A stretch of DNA of 64,000 nt from G965267185 sp965267185 (lineage in GTDB: Bacteria; Pseudomonadota; Alphaproteobacteria; UBA6615). The translations under genes were made by a program, and so were the position numbers. Each line of letters starts with the position of its first letter. Within the stretch, counting starts at the first letter, position 1. The stretch lies in the NCBI GenBank assembly GCA_965267185.1, contig OZ253937.1:186001-250000 (forward strand). Direction: 5' to 3'. The notes beneath the pieces were generated by a model. The model did no database searches. It was not told where the DNA came from and worked only from the letters and a program-made list of their open reading frames with translations. Positions 33,858 to 43,308 of the stretch are shown piece by piece.

Positions 33858-34388
33858 ATGCAGCGTATTCGCGTTTGGGACCTCTACGTCCGCGTCACGC
33901 ACTGGGCGGTCGCCGCTCTTGTCCTCGCCGAATTGACCTTTCTCGACGAGGACTGGGCGGTGCATCGCTGGGCGGGTTACGCGGTGCTGGTGCTGGTCGC
34001 CTTCCGGTTAATCTGGGGGCTGATCGGGCCCCAGTACGCCCGCTTCAGTGCGTTTCCCCCAAGCCTGCAAGCGGCGCGGGCGCATCTAGTGGGATTGCTG
34101 CGAGGCGAGGACGCGTTGCATCTCTCGCACAATCCGTTAGGTGCGCTGATGGCCTACAACTTGTGGGTCTCGCTGATCGCGGTGTGTGTGACCGGAATCC
34201 TGATGACGACTAACGCTTTCTGGGGCGTCGACTGGGTCGAGGAGGCCCATGAAATCATCGCCAGCTGGGTACTGATTTCGGTGGGGCTTCATGTCGCGGG
34301 GGTTATATTTGAGAGCTGGCATTCAAAAGTAAACTTGATCCGGGCTATGATCACCGGGCAGAAGGAAATCCCCGGCCCCGGAGAATGA
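33858..34388 (+). CDS. cytochrome b561 (Ni/Fe-hydrogenase b-type like)
   Basis: This 176-residue four-helix membrane cytochrome has His in RVTHWAVAALV (His15), WAVHRWAGYAVL, LSHNPLGALMAYNLW and SVGLHVAGVIFESW, plus the conserved AFRLIWGLIGPQYARF. It should hold two b hemes and exchange electrons between the quinone pool and periplasmic donors. The small PepSY protein upstream and the membrane LuxR regulator downstream make a compact cassette often seen with this cytochrome. Confidence 0.88.
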   Translation: MQRIRVWDLYVRVTHWAVAALVLAELTFLDEDWAVHRWAGYAVLVLVAFRLIWGLIGPQYARFSAFPPSLQAARAHLVGLLRGEDALHLSHNPLGALMAYNLWVSLIAVCVTGILMTTNAFWGVDWVEEAHEIIASWVLISVGLHVAGVIFESWHSKVNLIRAMITGQKEIPGPGE

Positions 34389-34412
34389 CCGCGGCCGTCA
34401 GGCCGTGAGGAC

Positions 34413-34958
34413 ATGAGCGGACCCGAACCCGTATCGATGGGTAATCCAGCCCGAACGGGAAAAACCCTTGCCCTGTCCGGACTGCTGGTCGTGCAGGCGG
34501 GCTGTGCGGCGTTTTTCCTATTCGACGTCGTGGCCGATCTTTGGGGCATTGACCCGACAGCCAACGAAGCCGTCCATAACAGCATCGAACTCATCGCGGT
34601 TGTGGCGCTCATCCTCGGCATCGTCATGACGACGCTGCAGATTCGCCGGATCAGCGCCCGGCAACGGCAGATCGAAGCGCAACTGCGCGTCGCATCCGGC
34701 GCGTTTCTCGATCTGCTGGAAGAGCATTTCGACTCTTGGGCGCTAACGCCATCCGAGCGCGATGTGGCGCTGTTGTCGATAAAAGGGCTGTCTATTGCCG
34801 ACATCGCCAAGGTTCGCCAAACCAAGGAAGGCACCATCAAGGCGCAGTCGAACGCGATCTATTCGAAGGCTGGCGTCACCGGGCGCCAGCAACTCCTGAG
34901 CCTGTTCATTGAGGAACTGATGAACGATCAGTTGGTACCGTCGGGTTCGGTCAGGTAG
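34413..34958 (+). CDS. membrane-anchored LuxR-type transcription regulator
   Basis: In this 181-residue protein, two hydrophobic helices (about 18-40 and 55-75) anchor it and a short coiled-coil (RRISARQRQIEAQLRVA) leads to a LuxR/GerE helix-turn-helix. The HTH region reads LTPSERDVALLSIKGLSIAD, then GTIKAQSNAIYSKAGVTGR. No receiver or ligand domain is present, so sensing would go through the membrane part. Being co-oriented and close to PepSY and cytochrome b561 genes, it may report envelope redox state. A Cys in VQAGCAAFF lies in the first helix. Confidence 0.8.
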   Translation: MSGPEPVSMGNPARTGKTLALSGLLVVQAGCAAFFLFDVVADLWGIDPTANEAVHNSIELIAVVALILGIVMTTLQIRRISARQRQIEAQLRVASGAFLDLLEEHFDSWALTPSERDVALLSIKGLSIADIAKVRQTKEGTIKAQSNAIYSKAGVTGRQQLLSLFIEELMNDQLVPSGSVR

Positions 34959-34992
34959 CGCAAACGAAAACGAATATCTAAGGAGAAGCGCC

Positions 34993-36165
34993 ATGAGCCA
35001 GAGCGATATTCCGGTGGGCGGCTATTGCGACCCTGCATTTTCAGCGGTTGAGGAAACGTTTCGCGAGAACTTTGCCACGCGCGGTGAAATCGGTGCCGGC
35101 GTGTGCGTCTACAAAGACGGTGAAAAGGTCGTCGATCTGTGGGGCGGTCACTGCGACGAGGCGCGCACCCAGGTGTGGACCGAGGACACCATCGTCCTCA
35201 TGAATTCGGTGGCGAAATCTATTTGTGCGCTGGCGGTCCATGTGTTGGCCGACCGCGGTCAGGTCGATCTCGATGCACCGGTTGCCGAGTACTGGCCCGA
35301 GTTCGCCCAGAACGGCAAGGAAGGCATACTGGTGCGCCATGTACAGGGGCACGAATGCGGTGCGATCTTTTCGGATTCGGCAAAGCCCGGCGACTGGTTC
35401 GACTATCCGGCGCAATGTGCGGCAATCGCGCGTCAGGCGCCGGCGTGGCCGCCGGAGACCAAGGGCGCGTACAACACCATTAACATCGGTTTTATCCTCG
35501 GCGAGGTCGTCCGCAACGTTACCGGTAAATCCATCGGTACCTTCATCCGTGAAGAAATTTCCGAACCCCTGGGTGCCGACTACAACATTGGGCTGACCAA
35601 GGATGAGGCGGGGCGTTGCGCGACCATGCACCTCAATCCGGAGAACCAGTTTTGGGCCCACGGCGCGCAGCCAGGCTCGAACCTGCACCGCGCCTGGTCG
35701 GGACGCCCCGGCCGTCCTGATTTGCTCAACTGCACGGAGATCCGGGAAGGCGGACTACCGGCCTTTGGCGGTCACGGCAACGCCCGCGGCGTCGCAAAGA
35801 TCTACGCCATGCTCGCGGGAAACGGCGAGGTCGATGGCGTGAGGTTGTTGCAGCCGGCCACGGTTGAACGCGCATCGCAGCTCGTCTGGGAAGACGTTTG
35901 CGCAATGACCGGCTGGCCGCTGCGCATGGGCCTCGGCTTCGAGCACAATAGCCCGCCCTACATCGCGATGGGCGAGAACATGCGCGCCTTCGGCAAGCTG
36001 GGGTCGGGCGGTGCGCTCGGCTTTTGCGACCGCGAACGCAACCTTGCCTTCAGCTACTGCACGAATTTCCAGTGCGAGGGCGCGGGGACGGGCATCCGCT
36101 GCAAATCGCTCGGCGAGGCCGCGGCAGGCATCGCACCCGAATGGAACGTCCAGGCAGCGGAGTGA
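34993..36165 (+). CDS. serine hydrolase of the beta-lactamase/esterase (S12) family
   Basis: This 390-residue protein has the S-x-x-K nucleophile SVAK (Ser72-Lys75), the Y-x-x segment GAYNTINIGFILGE as the likely second catalytic motif, and GGHGNARGVAKIYAML. No signal peptide is present, as in cytoplasmic EstB-like esterases and transacylases. It follows the LuxR cassette by 34 bases with AAGGAGAAG as ribosome-binding site. The substrate is unknown; a beta-lactamase role is unlikely without export. Confidence 0.85.
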   Translation: MSQSDIPVGGYCDPAFSAVEETFRENFATRGEIGAGVCVYKDGEKVVDLWGGHCDEARTQVWTEDTIVLMNSVAKSICALAVHVLADRGQVDLDAPVAEYWPEFAQNGKEGILVRHVQGHECGAIFSDSAKPGDWFDYPAQCAAIARQAPAWPPETKGAYNTINIGFILGEVVRNVTGKSIGTFIREEISEPLGADYNIGLTKDEAGRCATMHLNPENQFWAHGAQPGSNLHRAWSGRPGRPDLLNCTEIREGGLPAFGGHGNARGVAKIYAMLAGNGEVDGVRLLQPATVERASQLVWEDVCAMTGWPLRMGLGFEHNSPPYIAMGENMRAFGKLGSGGALGFCDRERNLAFSYCTNFQCEGAGTGIRCKSLGEAAAGIAPEWNVQAAE

Positions 36166-36232
36166 CGCCAATGCGGCTTGGAAGCGCCGCAGCTATTGTG
36201 AACCCTCTGGTCTGTAGAAGAGGGATTGGTTT

Positions 36233-36625
36233 TTGAGTGCGGACGAACGAAGGCCGGAAGAGAATCGTTTACGTGCAGATGCTAATTCGGTTCTGCTAAC
36301 TGCAGATGCGATCTTCGTTCTGATTTTCTTTTTGGGGTGTATTTTCTTTTTGGGCTTTGGTGGTTGGAGCGTCCCCATTCCGAACGCGCGATATGCCGAT
36401 CCTGTTCGGATCGATTATAGGCGGGCAACAATCGGAGAGGCCGATCTCCGTAGGGCCGCCAAACGGTATTCAGACTTTCACGGCGACCAGGCGATTTCCC
36501 GGGCGGCCGCGCGCGCGGAATATCTTCTAGCGGTTGGCGAAGAGAGCGCTGCTGAGTTGTGGCAAAGAATTATAGCCGCCATCGAATCTATGCATCGGAC
36601 TGAGCTAAAAAGCGTCGAGAGCTAA
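36233..36625 (+). CDS. small single-span membrane protein
   Basis: This 130-residue protein is read from TTG after AGAGGGAT. One hydrophobic segment (about 22-47, IFVLIFFLGCIFFLGFGGW) is followed by a soluble helical part (AAKRYSDFHGDQAISRAAARAE). Its base composition is more AT-rich than the neighbours. I recognise no family. It converges on the MFS transporter gene 22 bases away. Confidence 0.5.
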   Translation: MSADERRPEENRLRADANSVLLTADAIFVLIFFLGCIFFLGFGGWSVPIPNARYADPVRIDYRRATIGEADLRRAAKRYSDFHGDQAISRAAARAEYLLAVGEESAAELWQRIIAAIESMHRTELKSVES

Positions 36626-36647
36626 TTTATTCGCCCGGAAACCGCCT

Positions 36648-37919
36648 TTACTCCGCCGCGACGCGGGCCGCTTCCGGGGTGGGGATGCGGTGCGGTAGCA
36701 AGGCGACGGCGATCAGGATCACCAGGGCGGACGCGGCGAGGATATAGAATAGGGTATCGAAGCCCCAATTGTCGTGGACGAACGCGATGAGGGGCAGCGT
36801 CGCCGCCAGAACCGAGAAGCTGACGACGTAACGCACGCCGTAGATGCGGGCGCGATAGGCGCCGCTGGCCATCTTGCCGATCATGTAGTCGTTGATGGGG
36901 ATCTGGCCGAACGCGCCGAGCATGAACCCGAACGCCGCCGCCAGCGCGAACCCGTCGGCGAGTCCCGGCATGACGCCGAAAAAGACCAGCTGCATCGCCG
37001 CCATCAGCATGAAAATGGTGCGCGGGCCATAGCGGTCGAGCAAGCTGCCGACCACCAGTTGCGCCATCGACGCCACGGCGAAAACGATAAAGGCGAGGAC
37101 GCCGATGGTGGTCGCGACATCGCTCTGAGCCGGCCCGGCGCTTTCGGCCCAGGATGAGAATCGGGCGACAAGTCCTTGTAGACGCTCGTCGAAGATTTTC
37201 GGCAGCGCGAAAGAGGTCGCCTGGAAGACGATCGAGGAAACCGCGGTGGTCAGAAAAACAATCGCCGACGCGCGCACCAGCAACCGGCGGTGCGCGGCGG
37301 CCATGTGAAGCTCTGCGTCGCTCGGTGCGGTTTTCGGCTTTTGTGCCGCTGCTGGCGGCTTGACGGTGATGCTCTCCCAGCGCAACGCCAGATAGGCGAA
37401 CCCCACGGCGACCGAGAACAGGCCGGGCAAGATGTAGGCCATGCGCCAGCCGCCATGGTCGATCAGATAGCCGGTGATTAGTGCCGCGCTCGCCACCCCG
37501 AGATTGCCCCACACGCCGTTGGCCGCGATGCGCATGCCGGTGTTGCGCCAGGTCATGGTGACGATGGCCAGCCCCACCGGATGGTAGATGGCGGCAAACA
37601 TGCCGATCACGAACAGTCCGACGCCGATCTGAAACGGCGTCTGGGCGAAGCTCGTCGCTATCGACGACAGGCCGATGCCGATGAAAAACACCGCCATCAT
37701 GCCGTCGCGGCTCCACCGGTCGGCGAGCCAGCCGGCGGGGAGGGCGAAGGCGCCCAGCGCGAAGAAACCCGGTGTCGCGTAGACCAACAAGTCGCCATAG
37801 CCGACACCCCATTCGCGGATAAGCGCCAGCGCGGCGACCGTGGCGAACACCAGGGTGAACAGATGGTCGAGAAAATGCCCGATGTTCAGCAGCAGAAAGT
37901 ATGAACGGTCCCGGTTCAT
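36648..37919 (-). CDS. MFS transporter
   Basis: This 423-residue transporter has twelve hydrophobic segments, the loop-2 motif GWLADRWSRDG, and an even split between two halves by a charged loop (KPKTAPSDAELHMAAAHRR). MNRDRSYFLLL is a better start than upstream codons, which fall into low-quality sequence. The gene begins seven bases after the amidase-like gene ends and is probably co-transcribed, which suggests import of the hydantoin or ureido compound those enzymes use. Confidence 0.87.
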   Translation of the reverse strand: MNRDRSYFLLLNIGHFLDHLFTLVFATVAALALIREWGVGYGDLLVYATPGFFALGAFALPAGWLADRWSRDGMMAVFFIGIGLSSIATSFAQTPFQIGVGLFVIGMFAAIYHPVGLAIVTMTWRNTGMRIAANGVWGNLGVASAALITGYLIDHGGWRMAYILPGLFSVAVGFAYLALRWESITVKPPAAAQKPKTAPSDAELHMAAAHRRLLVRASAIVFLTTAVSSIVFQATSFALPKIFDERLQGLVARFSSWAESAGPAQSDVATTIGVLAFIVFAVASMAQLVVGSLLDRYGPRTIFMLMAAMQLVFFGVMPGLADGFALAAAFGFMLGAFGQIPINDYMIGKMASGAYRARIYGVRYVVSFSVLAATLPLIAFVHDNWGFDTLFYILAASALVILIAVALLPHRIPTPEAARVAAE

Positions 37920-37926
37920 GGGGTGG

Positions 37927-38556
37927 CTACTGCTCGTTGCGTCCGCGCAGCCGTTCGAACTCGGCGATAACCGCGTCGGCGGAGCTGATATCGGCATAGC
38001 GCCGCTCCACATCGCGTAAATTGCTGCGGTGCGGCTCCTCCTCATGGTCGCCGACGCAATCTTCGGGCACGATGGTGCGGAAGCCGAGGCTGAAACTGTC
38101 GATCACCGAGGCGCGCACACAGCCCGAGGTGATGCAGCCGGTCACCACCACCGTGTCGACCCGTTGTTTCACGAAAAACTGCGCGACTGGCGTATTGAAA
38201 AAGATCGACGGCGCGGTTTTGGTAATCACCAGATCGGGCTCGGCGGCGGCGATCCTTGGATCGAGCTCGACCGACGGGTGGCCGGTAATCAGTTCTTCGC
38301 GCAGCGGCTTGATTTTCCAGTAGGGCATCGCGGCCGCTGACTCATAGCCCATCGCGCAGGCGGCAACGGGAACCCCGGCAGCGCGTGCCGCCGCCATCAC
38401 ATCGACTGTCCGCTCGACGGCGCGGTCGATCATCTCCGCCCCGCCCATGGCGAAGCTGGGATCGGTGAACCCGCGCTGGAAGTCGACGACGACGACGCCG
38501 GGCCGCTCGCCCCAGCCGATCTCCCGGTCGCCATAGCCGCGCTCGCTGTAATCCAT
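37927..38556 (-). CDS. isochorismatase-family amidase, N-carbamoylsarcosine amidase-like
   Basis: This 209-residue cysteine hydrolase has the triad Asp25 (VVVDFQRGF), Lys113 (VITKTAPS) and Cys146 (TSGCVRAS). The preceding VTGCIT supplies the usual cis-peptide region. The segment around Cys146 resembles N-carbamoylsarcosine amidase. It diverges from hyuA with 118 bases between starts. In creatinine and N-methylhydantoin breakdown, HyuAB opens the ring and this type of amidase removes the carbamoyl group, so context supports that assignment. Confidence 0.85.
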   Translation of the reverse strand: MDYSERGYGDREIGWGERPGVVVVDFQRGFTDPSFAMGGAEMIDRAVERTVDVMAAARAAGVPVAACAMGYESAAAMPYWKIKPLREELITGHPSVELDPRIAAAEPDLVITKTAPSIFFNTPVAQFFVKQRVDTVVVTGCITSGCVRASVIDSFSLGFRTIVPEDCVGDHEEEPHRSNLRDVERRYADISSADAVIAEFERLRGRNEQ

Positions 38557-38674
38557 CTCGTCTCGCCCCTTGCTTTTTGGCGCCGTCCATTAAAGCATAG
38601 GCGGCTGAGCGCCGTCTCTCGCAAGCAATGAAAAACTGCCTAAAAGCAGTAAATTATCGGGGAAGTTTCGCATC

Positions 38675-40750
38675 ATGAGTTATCGCATATCCGTCGATAC
38701 CGGCGGCACGTTCACCGACATGGTTTTGCTCGACCCGGAAGGCCGCTTTCATGTCGGTAAGGCGCTGACCACGCCTGACCGGATATCCGACGGCATGTTC
38801 GATGCGTTGGGGGTGGTCGCCGGGGCCATCGGCCGCGATCCCCGCGAGCTGTTGGCCGAGACGGAAATCCTGCTCTACGGCACCACGCGCGCGACCAACG
38901 CCATCGTCACCAAGCAGACGGCGCGCACCGCGTTCCTCACCACCGCCGGGTTCCGCGATGTGCTGGTGTTTAAAGAGGGCGGCAAACACGGCCCCCACGA
39001 TTACAGCTACGACTATCCGCAACCCTATATTCCGCGCCGCCACACCTTCGAGATCAACGAGCGCATCGGCAGCGCCGGCGAAGTCGTACGCCCGCTCGAT
39101 GAAGACCATGCGCGCAGCGTGCTGGAGATCCTAAAGGCGCGCGGCTTCGAGGCGGTGTCGGTGTCGCTGATCTGGTCGATCGCCAATAACGCCCATGAGG
39201 TGGCGCTCGGCCGCCTGATCGAGGAGGTGCTGCCCGGTGTGCCCTACACCTTGTCGCACCGGCTGGCGCCGATCTTGCGCGAATACCGCCGCGCGTCCGC
39301 CACCGCCATCGACGCCTCGCTCAAGCCGCTGATGCAGGCCCATCTCACGCAGATGCAGAGCGATCTCAAAGACGCGGGCTTTGGCGGCGATCTGCTGATT
39401 TCGACCTCAGTCGGCGGGTGCCAGGAGGTCGAATCCGTGGTCGAGCGGCCGATCAACACGCTGAAGTCGGGCCCGGCGATGGCGCCGGTGGCCGGCCGCG
39501 CCTATTCCGCCGTCGAGAAGATGGGCGGCGACGCCATCGTCTGCGACACCGGCGGCACCACCTTCGATGTCGGCCTGGTGCGCGACGGCCAGCTCGTCTA
39601 TTCGCGCGATAGCTGGCTCGGCCCGCAATGGCTCGGCGATATCATCGGGGCGTCGACGGTCGATGTGCGGTCCATCGGCGCCGGCGGCGGCTCGATCGCC
39701 TGGGTCGATCCCGGCGGGCTGCTGCGGGTCGGGCCGCAATCGGCGGGCTCGGTGCCGGGGCCGGCTTGCTACGGCACCGGCGGCGATCAGCCGACCGTAA
39801 CCGATGCCGCCTTGGTGCTCGGCTATATCGATCCCGAGTATTTTAACGGCGGGCGCATCGCGCTCGATCCGGCGGCCGCGGAACGGGTGATCGGCGCGCT
39901 GGCGGCGACCCTGGGCAAGAGCGTCGACGATACGGCCTTTGCCATCATGGTCATCGCCAACGAATTGATGATCAAGGCGATCGGCGAGATCACCGTCAAT
40001 GACGGCCTCAACCCGCGCGAGAGCGTGATCGTCGCTGGCGGCGGTGCCGCCGGTTTCAACATCATGCCGATCGCCCGCGAGCTCGGCTGCGACACCGTGA
40101 TCCTGCCGCGCACGGCGGCGGCCTTGTCGGCGTGCGGCATGCAATATTCCTCCATCGTGTTCGAGGCCACGCGCAGCCGCTTCACCGATTCCAACGGCTT
40201 CGACCGCGACGGCGTTAACGCGGCGCTCGATGAGATCGAAGCCGAGTTGATGGCGTTCCGCGACGGGCTGTCGATCGCCGCCCAGTCGGACGTGTCGATG
40301 GAGTTCTTCGCCGAAGCGCGCTACCGCGCCCAGGTGTGGGAACTCGACACGGCGTTACCGACCGCGCGTCTCACCAGCGATGCGGATGTCGGCCAGCTCG
40401 TCGAAGCATTTCACCAGGCCCACGACCGGGTCTATGCGGTGCGCGACGAGGATAGCCCCGTCGAGTGCGTCAATTGGAAAGGGCGCATCGCCATTCGCTC
40501 CTTCGACCCGCCCGAGCCGCCGGGCGCGGCCGATAACAGCTACGCGCCCGACACCGGCACGCAGCGCGATTGTTTCTTCGGCGATGCGGCGCGGGTCTCG
40601 ACCCCCATCTTTCGCGGCGAGGATCTGGTGGCCGGCGCCACCGTCACCGGCCCGGCGATTATCGAAGAACCGACCACGACCATCGTGGTCTATCCCGGCA
40701 TGCACGCCAGCTTGAGTGCGGCGGGCGACTACATTCTCGATTGCCGGTAA
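38675..40750 (+). CDS. hyuA: hydantoinase/oxoprolinase subunit A (HyuA)
   Basis: This 691-residue ATP-binding subunit begins SVDTGGTFTDMVLLDPEG, with phosphate-loop GTTRATNAI near 68, DTGGTTFDVGLV near 291 and GGGAAGFNI near 450. These are the actin-like nucleotide motifs of the HyuA/5-oxoprolinase family. With HyuB it hydrolyses a cyclic amide such as N-methylhydantoin using ATP. The amidase on the opposite strand and the HyuB gene 12 bases downstream support a hydantoin or lactam substrate; acetone carboxylase or caprolactamase relatives are alternatives. Confidence 0.9.
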   Translation: MSYRISVDTGGTFTDMVLLDPEGRFHVGKALTTPDRISDGMFDALGVVAGAIGRDPRELLAETEILLYGTTRATNAIVTKQTARTAFLTTAGFRDVLVFKEGGKHGPHDYSYDYPQPYIPRRHTFEINERIGSAGEVVRPLDEDHARSVLEILKARGFEAVSVSLIWSIANNAHEVALGRLIEEVLPGVPYTLSHRLAPILREYRRASATAIDASLKPLMQAHLTQMQSDLKDAGFGGDLLISTSVGGCQEVESVVERPINTLKSGPAMAPVAGRAYSAVEKMGGDAIVCDTGGTTFDVGLVRDGQLVYSRDSWLGPQWLGDIIGASTVDVRSIGAGGGSIAWVDPGGLLRVGPQSAGSVPGPACYGTGGDQPTVTDAALVLGYIDPEYFNGGRIALDPAAAERVIGALAATLGKSVDDTAFAIMVIANELMIKAIGEITVNDGLNPRESVIVAGGGAAGFNIMPIARELGCDTVILPRTAAALSACGMQYSSIVFEATRSRFTDSNGFDRDGVNAALDEIEAELMAFRDGLSIAAQSDVSMEFFAEARYRAQVWELDTALPTARLTSDADVGQLVEAFHQAHDRVYAVRDEDSPVECVNWKGRIAIRSFDPPEPPGAADNSYAPDTGTQRDCFFGDAARVSTPIFRGEDLVAGATVTGPAIIEEPTTTIVVYPGMHASLSAAGDYILDCR

Positions 40751-40762
40751 CAGGAGGCTTTC

Positions 40763-42559
40763 ATGGCAGACACCGAAACGACCCTCGATCCCGTCCTCAT
40801 CTCGGTGATGGCGAACCGCCTCGACGGCATCGTGCGCGAAATGACCAACACGCTGCTGCGCTCGGCGCGCTCGGCGGTGATTTCCTCGGCGCGCGATTTC
40901 TCCTGCTGCCTGGTCACCGGCGACGATAAGCTGCTCGCCCCGGCGGAGGGGCTGCCGGTGCATATTTTCGGCTGCCACATCCAGACCGAAAATATGCACA
41001 AATATCATGAGGGCGATATCCGGCGCGGCGACGCCTACCTGGATAACGACCCCTATGGCGGCAACACCCATCCGGCGGACCACACCTTCATGGTGCCGGT
41101 GTTCTTCGAGGGCGAACAGCTCTTCACCGCCGTCTCCAAATGTCATATGGCCGATATCGGCAACTCGATTCCGTCGAGCTATTTCGTGCGTGCCAAGGAT
41201 GTCTATGAGGAAGGCGCGCTGGTGTTTCCCGGCGTGCGCATTCAGCGCGATTTCAAGAATGTCGAAGACATCATGCGCATGTGCCGGGCGCGCATTCGCG
41301 TGCCCGACCAATGGTATGGCGACTATCTGGCGGGGCTCGGCTCGGCGCGCATCGCCGAACGGCGCTTGGAAGCGTTCTGCGAGAAGTACGGCAAGGAGAC
41401 GGTCAAAACCTTCATGCGCGAATGGCTCGACTATTCCGAACGGCGCATGATCGACAGCATCCGCCGTCTGCCGAAAGCCAAGCTGGTCAACACCGGCCGC
41501 TCCGACCCTCTCGAAGGCGTGCTGCCCGATGGGCTGGAGCTGACCGTCAAGATCGAGATCGATCCCGACGAAGCGATCATTCATGTCGACCTGTCCGACA
41601 ATCCGCCCTCGGTGGAGGCCGGCATGAACACGTCCCTCGGCGCCGCCACGTCGGCGGTGGTCGGCGCGGTGTTCAACGCGCTCGACAAGGATCTGCCGCG
41701 CAACGAAGGCGCGTTCCGCCGCCTGCGCTTCACCTATGCCGAAGACAGCGTGGTGGCCGCGCCGAAATTCCCCCATTCCTGTTCGGTCGCCACCACCAAT
41801 GTCGCCGAGCGGCTGGTCAACATCACCCAGTCGGCGTTCGCCAAGTTGGGCGACGGCATGGGGCTGTCGGAGGGCGGCGCCGGCCTCGGTGCGGGCATGG
41901 CGGTGATCTCCGGCAACGACGCGCGGCGCGGCGGGCAGGCCTTTGTGAACCGTTTGATGCTCTCGACCAATGGCGGACCGGCGAGCCCCGAAGCCGATGG
42001 CTGGGTCAACTACGCCATTCCGGTGATCGCCGGGCTGATGTATCGCGACTCCGTCGAAGTCGACGAGCTCAAGCATCCGATCCGCGTCGAATCGTTGAGT
42101 CTAGTGACCGATTCCGCTGGCGCCGGACGCCGCCGGGGCGCGCCGGCGCAACAGATCGAGTATGGCCCCACCGACGGGCCCATGACCTCGGTCATCTCCT
42201 GCGACGGCCAGCATGCCGCGCCGCGCGGCGTGGCCGGCGGCCTGTCCGGCACGGCGGGCGAGACCTGGCTGATCGAAGACGGCGCGCAGCCGTCGCGCCT
42301 GCCCAATGTGGCGCAGGTGCATCTGCAGCCGGGCCAGCGCATTCGCGGCCGCGATTCCTCTGGCGGCGGCTATGGCGATCCGCTCGACCGCGAGCCCGAG
42401 CGCGTGCTGATCGATGTGCTGGAAGGCTGGGAGACCCGCGACAAGGCGCTCGACGTCTATGGCGTGGTGTTCTCGGGCGAGATCGAGGAAGAGACCCTGG
42501 CCATCGACGCCGCCGCCACCGAGGCCCGCCGCGCGGAGTTGAGAGAAGCGCGGGCGTGA
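40763..42559 (+). CDS. hyuB: hydantoinase/oxoprolinase subunit B (HyuB)
   Basis: This 598-residue partner of HyuA starts LDPVLISVMANRLDGIVREM. It has SARDFSCCLVTGDDKL, the Asp/His-rich DNDPYGGNTHPADHTFMVP near 94-112 that binds metal in this family, and ends with the RDSSGGGYGDPLDREPERV signature. AGGAGG precedes its ATG. The two subunits act as one ATP-dependent cyclic-amidase. Confidence 0.9.
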   Translation: MADTETTLDPVLISVMANRLDGIVREMTNTLLRSARSAVISSARDFSCCLVTGDDKLLAPAEGLPVHIFGCHIQTENMHKYHEGDIRRGDAYLDNDPYGGNTHPADHTFMVPVFFEGEQLFTAVSKCHMADIGNSIPSSYFVRAKDVYEEGALVFPGVRIQRDFKNVEDIMRMCRARIRVPDQWYGDYLAGLGSARIAERRLEAFCEKYGKETVKTFMREWLDYSERRMIDSIRRLPKAKLVNTGRSDPLEGVLPDGLELTVKIEIDPDEAIIHVDLSDNPPSVEAGMNTSLGAATSAVVGAVFNALDKDLPRNEGAFRRLRFTYAEDSVVAAPKFPHSCSVATTNVAERLVNITQSAFAKLGDGMGLSEGGAGLGAGMAVISGNDARRGGQAFVNRLMLSTNGGPASPEADGWVNYAIPVIAGLMYRDSVEVDELKHPIRVESLSLVTDSAGAGRRRGAPAQQIEYGPTDGPMTSVISCDGQHAAPRGVAGGLSGTAGETWLIEDGAQPSRLPNVAQVHLQPGQRIRGRDSSGGGYGDPLDREPERVLIDVLEGWETRDKALDVYGVVFSGEIEEETLAIDAAATEARRAELREARA

Positions 42560-42596
42560 TCGGTGCGGGATTGGTTTAGCAGCGGCTAAAACATGG

Positions 42597-42690
42597 CCTC
42601 ATCCTGAGGGCCCATTCACCGCGCCCTTCGAGACGGGCCTAGCGGCCCTCCTCAGGGTGAGGTGAATGGGTGTCTCGAAGGATAGAGGCT
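42597..42690. repeat. dispersed hairpin repeat, copy B
   Basis: This element contains CCTCATCCTGAGG, CCCATTCACC and CCTTCGAGACG, followed in the same order by CCTCAGGGTGAGG, GGTGAATGGG and TGTCTCGAAGG. It shares the outer modules with the copies at 13856 and 52281, but its middle arm pair is different. It borders the accessory islet that follows. Confidence 0.85.
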
Positions 42691-42772
42691 ATGCGGTTTG
42701 CAGTGCGATTTAAGATGTATTGATGTGTTTGCTGCCTGACAGTTCAACTCTCTTGCGGTATCGCGCATTTAG

Positions 42773-42789
42773 TAAACTGTCACCGTAAT
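42773..42789 (+). repeat. TAAACTGTCACCGTAAT motif, copy 1
   Basis: This 17-base sequence recurs with one change at 54250-54266 and in inverted form at 55147-55162. A complementary GACAGTT lies at 42738-42744, so the site is also part of a short dyad. It may be a remnant insertion-sequence end or a repressor site; I cannot tell which. Confidence 0.4.
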
Positions 42790-42800
42790 ACGCAATCCCT

Positions 42801-43238
42801 CTATTCTTTGCTCGGTGCGGGCAAACTGCGCTCTTTCATCCCATCGACAATGATTCTCCATATGGAAAACGGGTACATAGGCCACTCGTCGCTTGAGCAT
42901 ATAGGAGGCCGCGGCGTTTCCTGGTTCCACTGGTCGTGCCAATCGCTATTTTCGGTGACTATGACAGGCTCCTGTCCAAACTGATCAGCGGTGATATCGA
43001 CGATAACGCCATCGATAGTTATCCAGGCATGCGTCCAACCGTCATCGCGTTCCGCCCCCACGTACATCGCGTCTATCCCTAACGCTTCCACGAAATAGCG
43101 AGCCAAGAGTTCTGCGGTTACCCCGCACGCTCCGCTGGGGAAATTCTCGAAAACAACGTCGTGATTTTCCTGGTTGCCCTCCAAGATTTCTCGCACAGCA
43201 ACGGCAAGGCGCCGAAGTTCAGACAAGTCAGCACCCAT
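42801..43238 (-). CDS. putative Cys-His-Asp hydrolase (transglutaminase/papain-like), unknown role
   Basis: This 145-residue protein shows Cys38 in PSGACGVTAELLARYF, His70 in WTHAWITIDG and Asp81 in VIVDITADQFGQ. This order and spacing fit a papain/transglutaminase-like catalytic triad. The TADQF segment is characteristic of a scattered family of small bacterial proteins with no assigned role. No signal peptide. Lower GC and unusual neighbours (HNH-like protein, membrane protein) suggest an acquired accessory islet. Confidence 0.6.
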   Translation of the reverse strand: MGADLSELRRLAVAVREILEGNQENHDVVFENFPSGACGVTAELLARYFVEALGIDAMYVGAERDDGWTHAWITIDGVIVDITADQFGQEPVIVTENSDWHDQWNQETPRPPICSSDEWPMYPFSIWRIIVDGMKERSLPAPSKE

Positions 43239-43308
43239 GATTAATTCCCGATGTCCTTGCAGTCGTTAAAGTAACGGTAATCCGCCATCATAGTTGTCGT
43301 CACCAAAG

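Noticed and set aside
40355..42076. A 573-codon minus-strand frame across hyuA/hyuB
   Set aside because: Antisense to two well-conserved enzymes; composition artefact.
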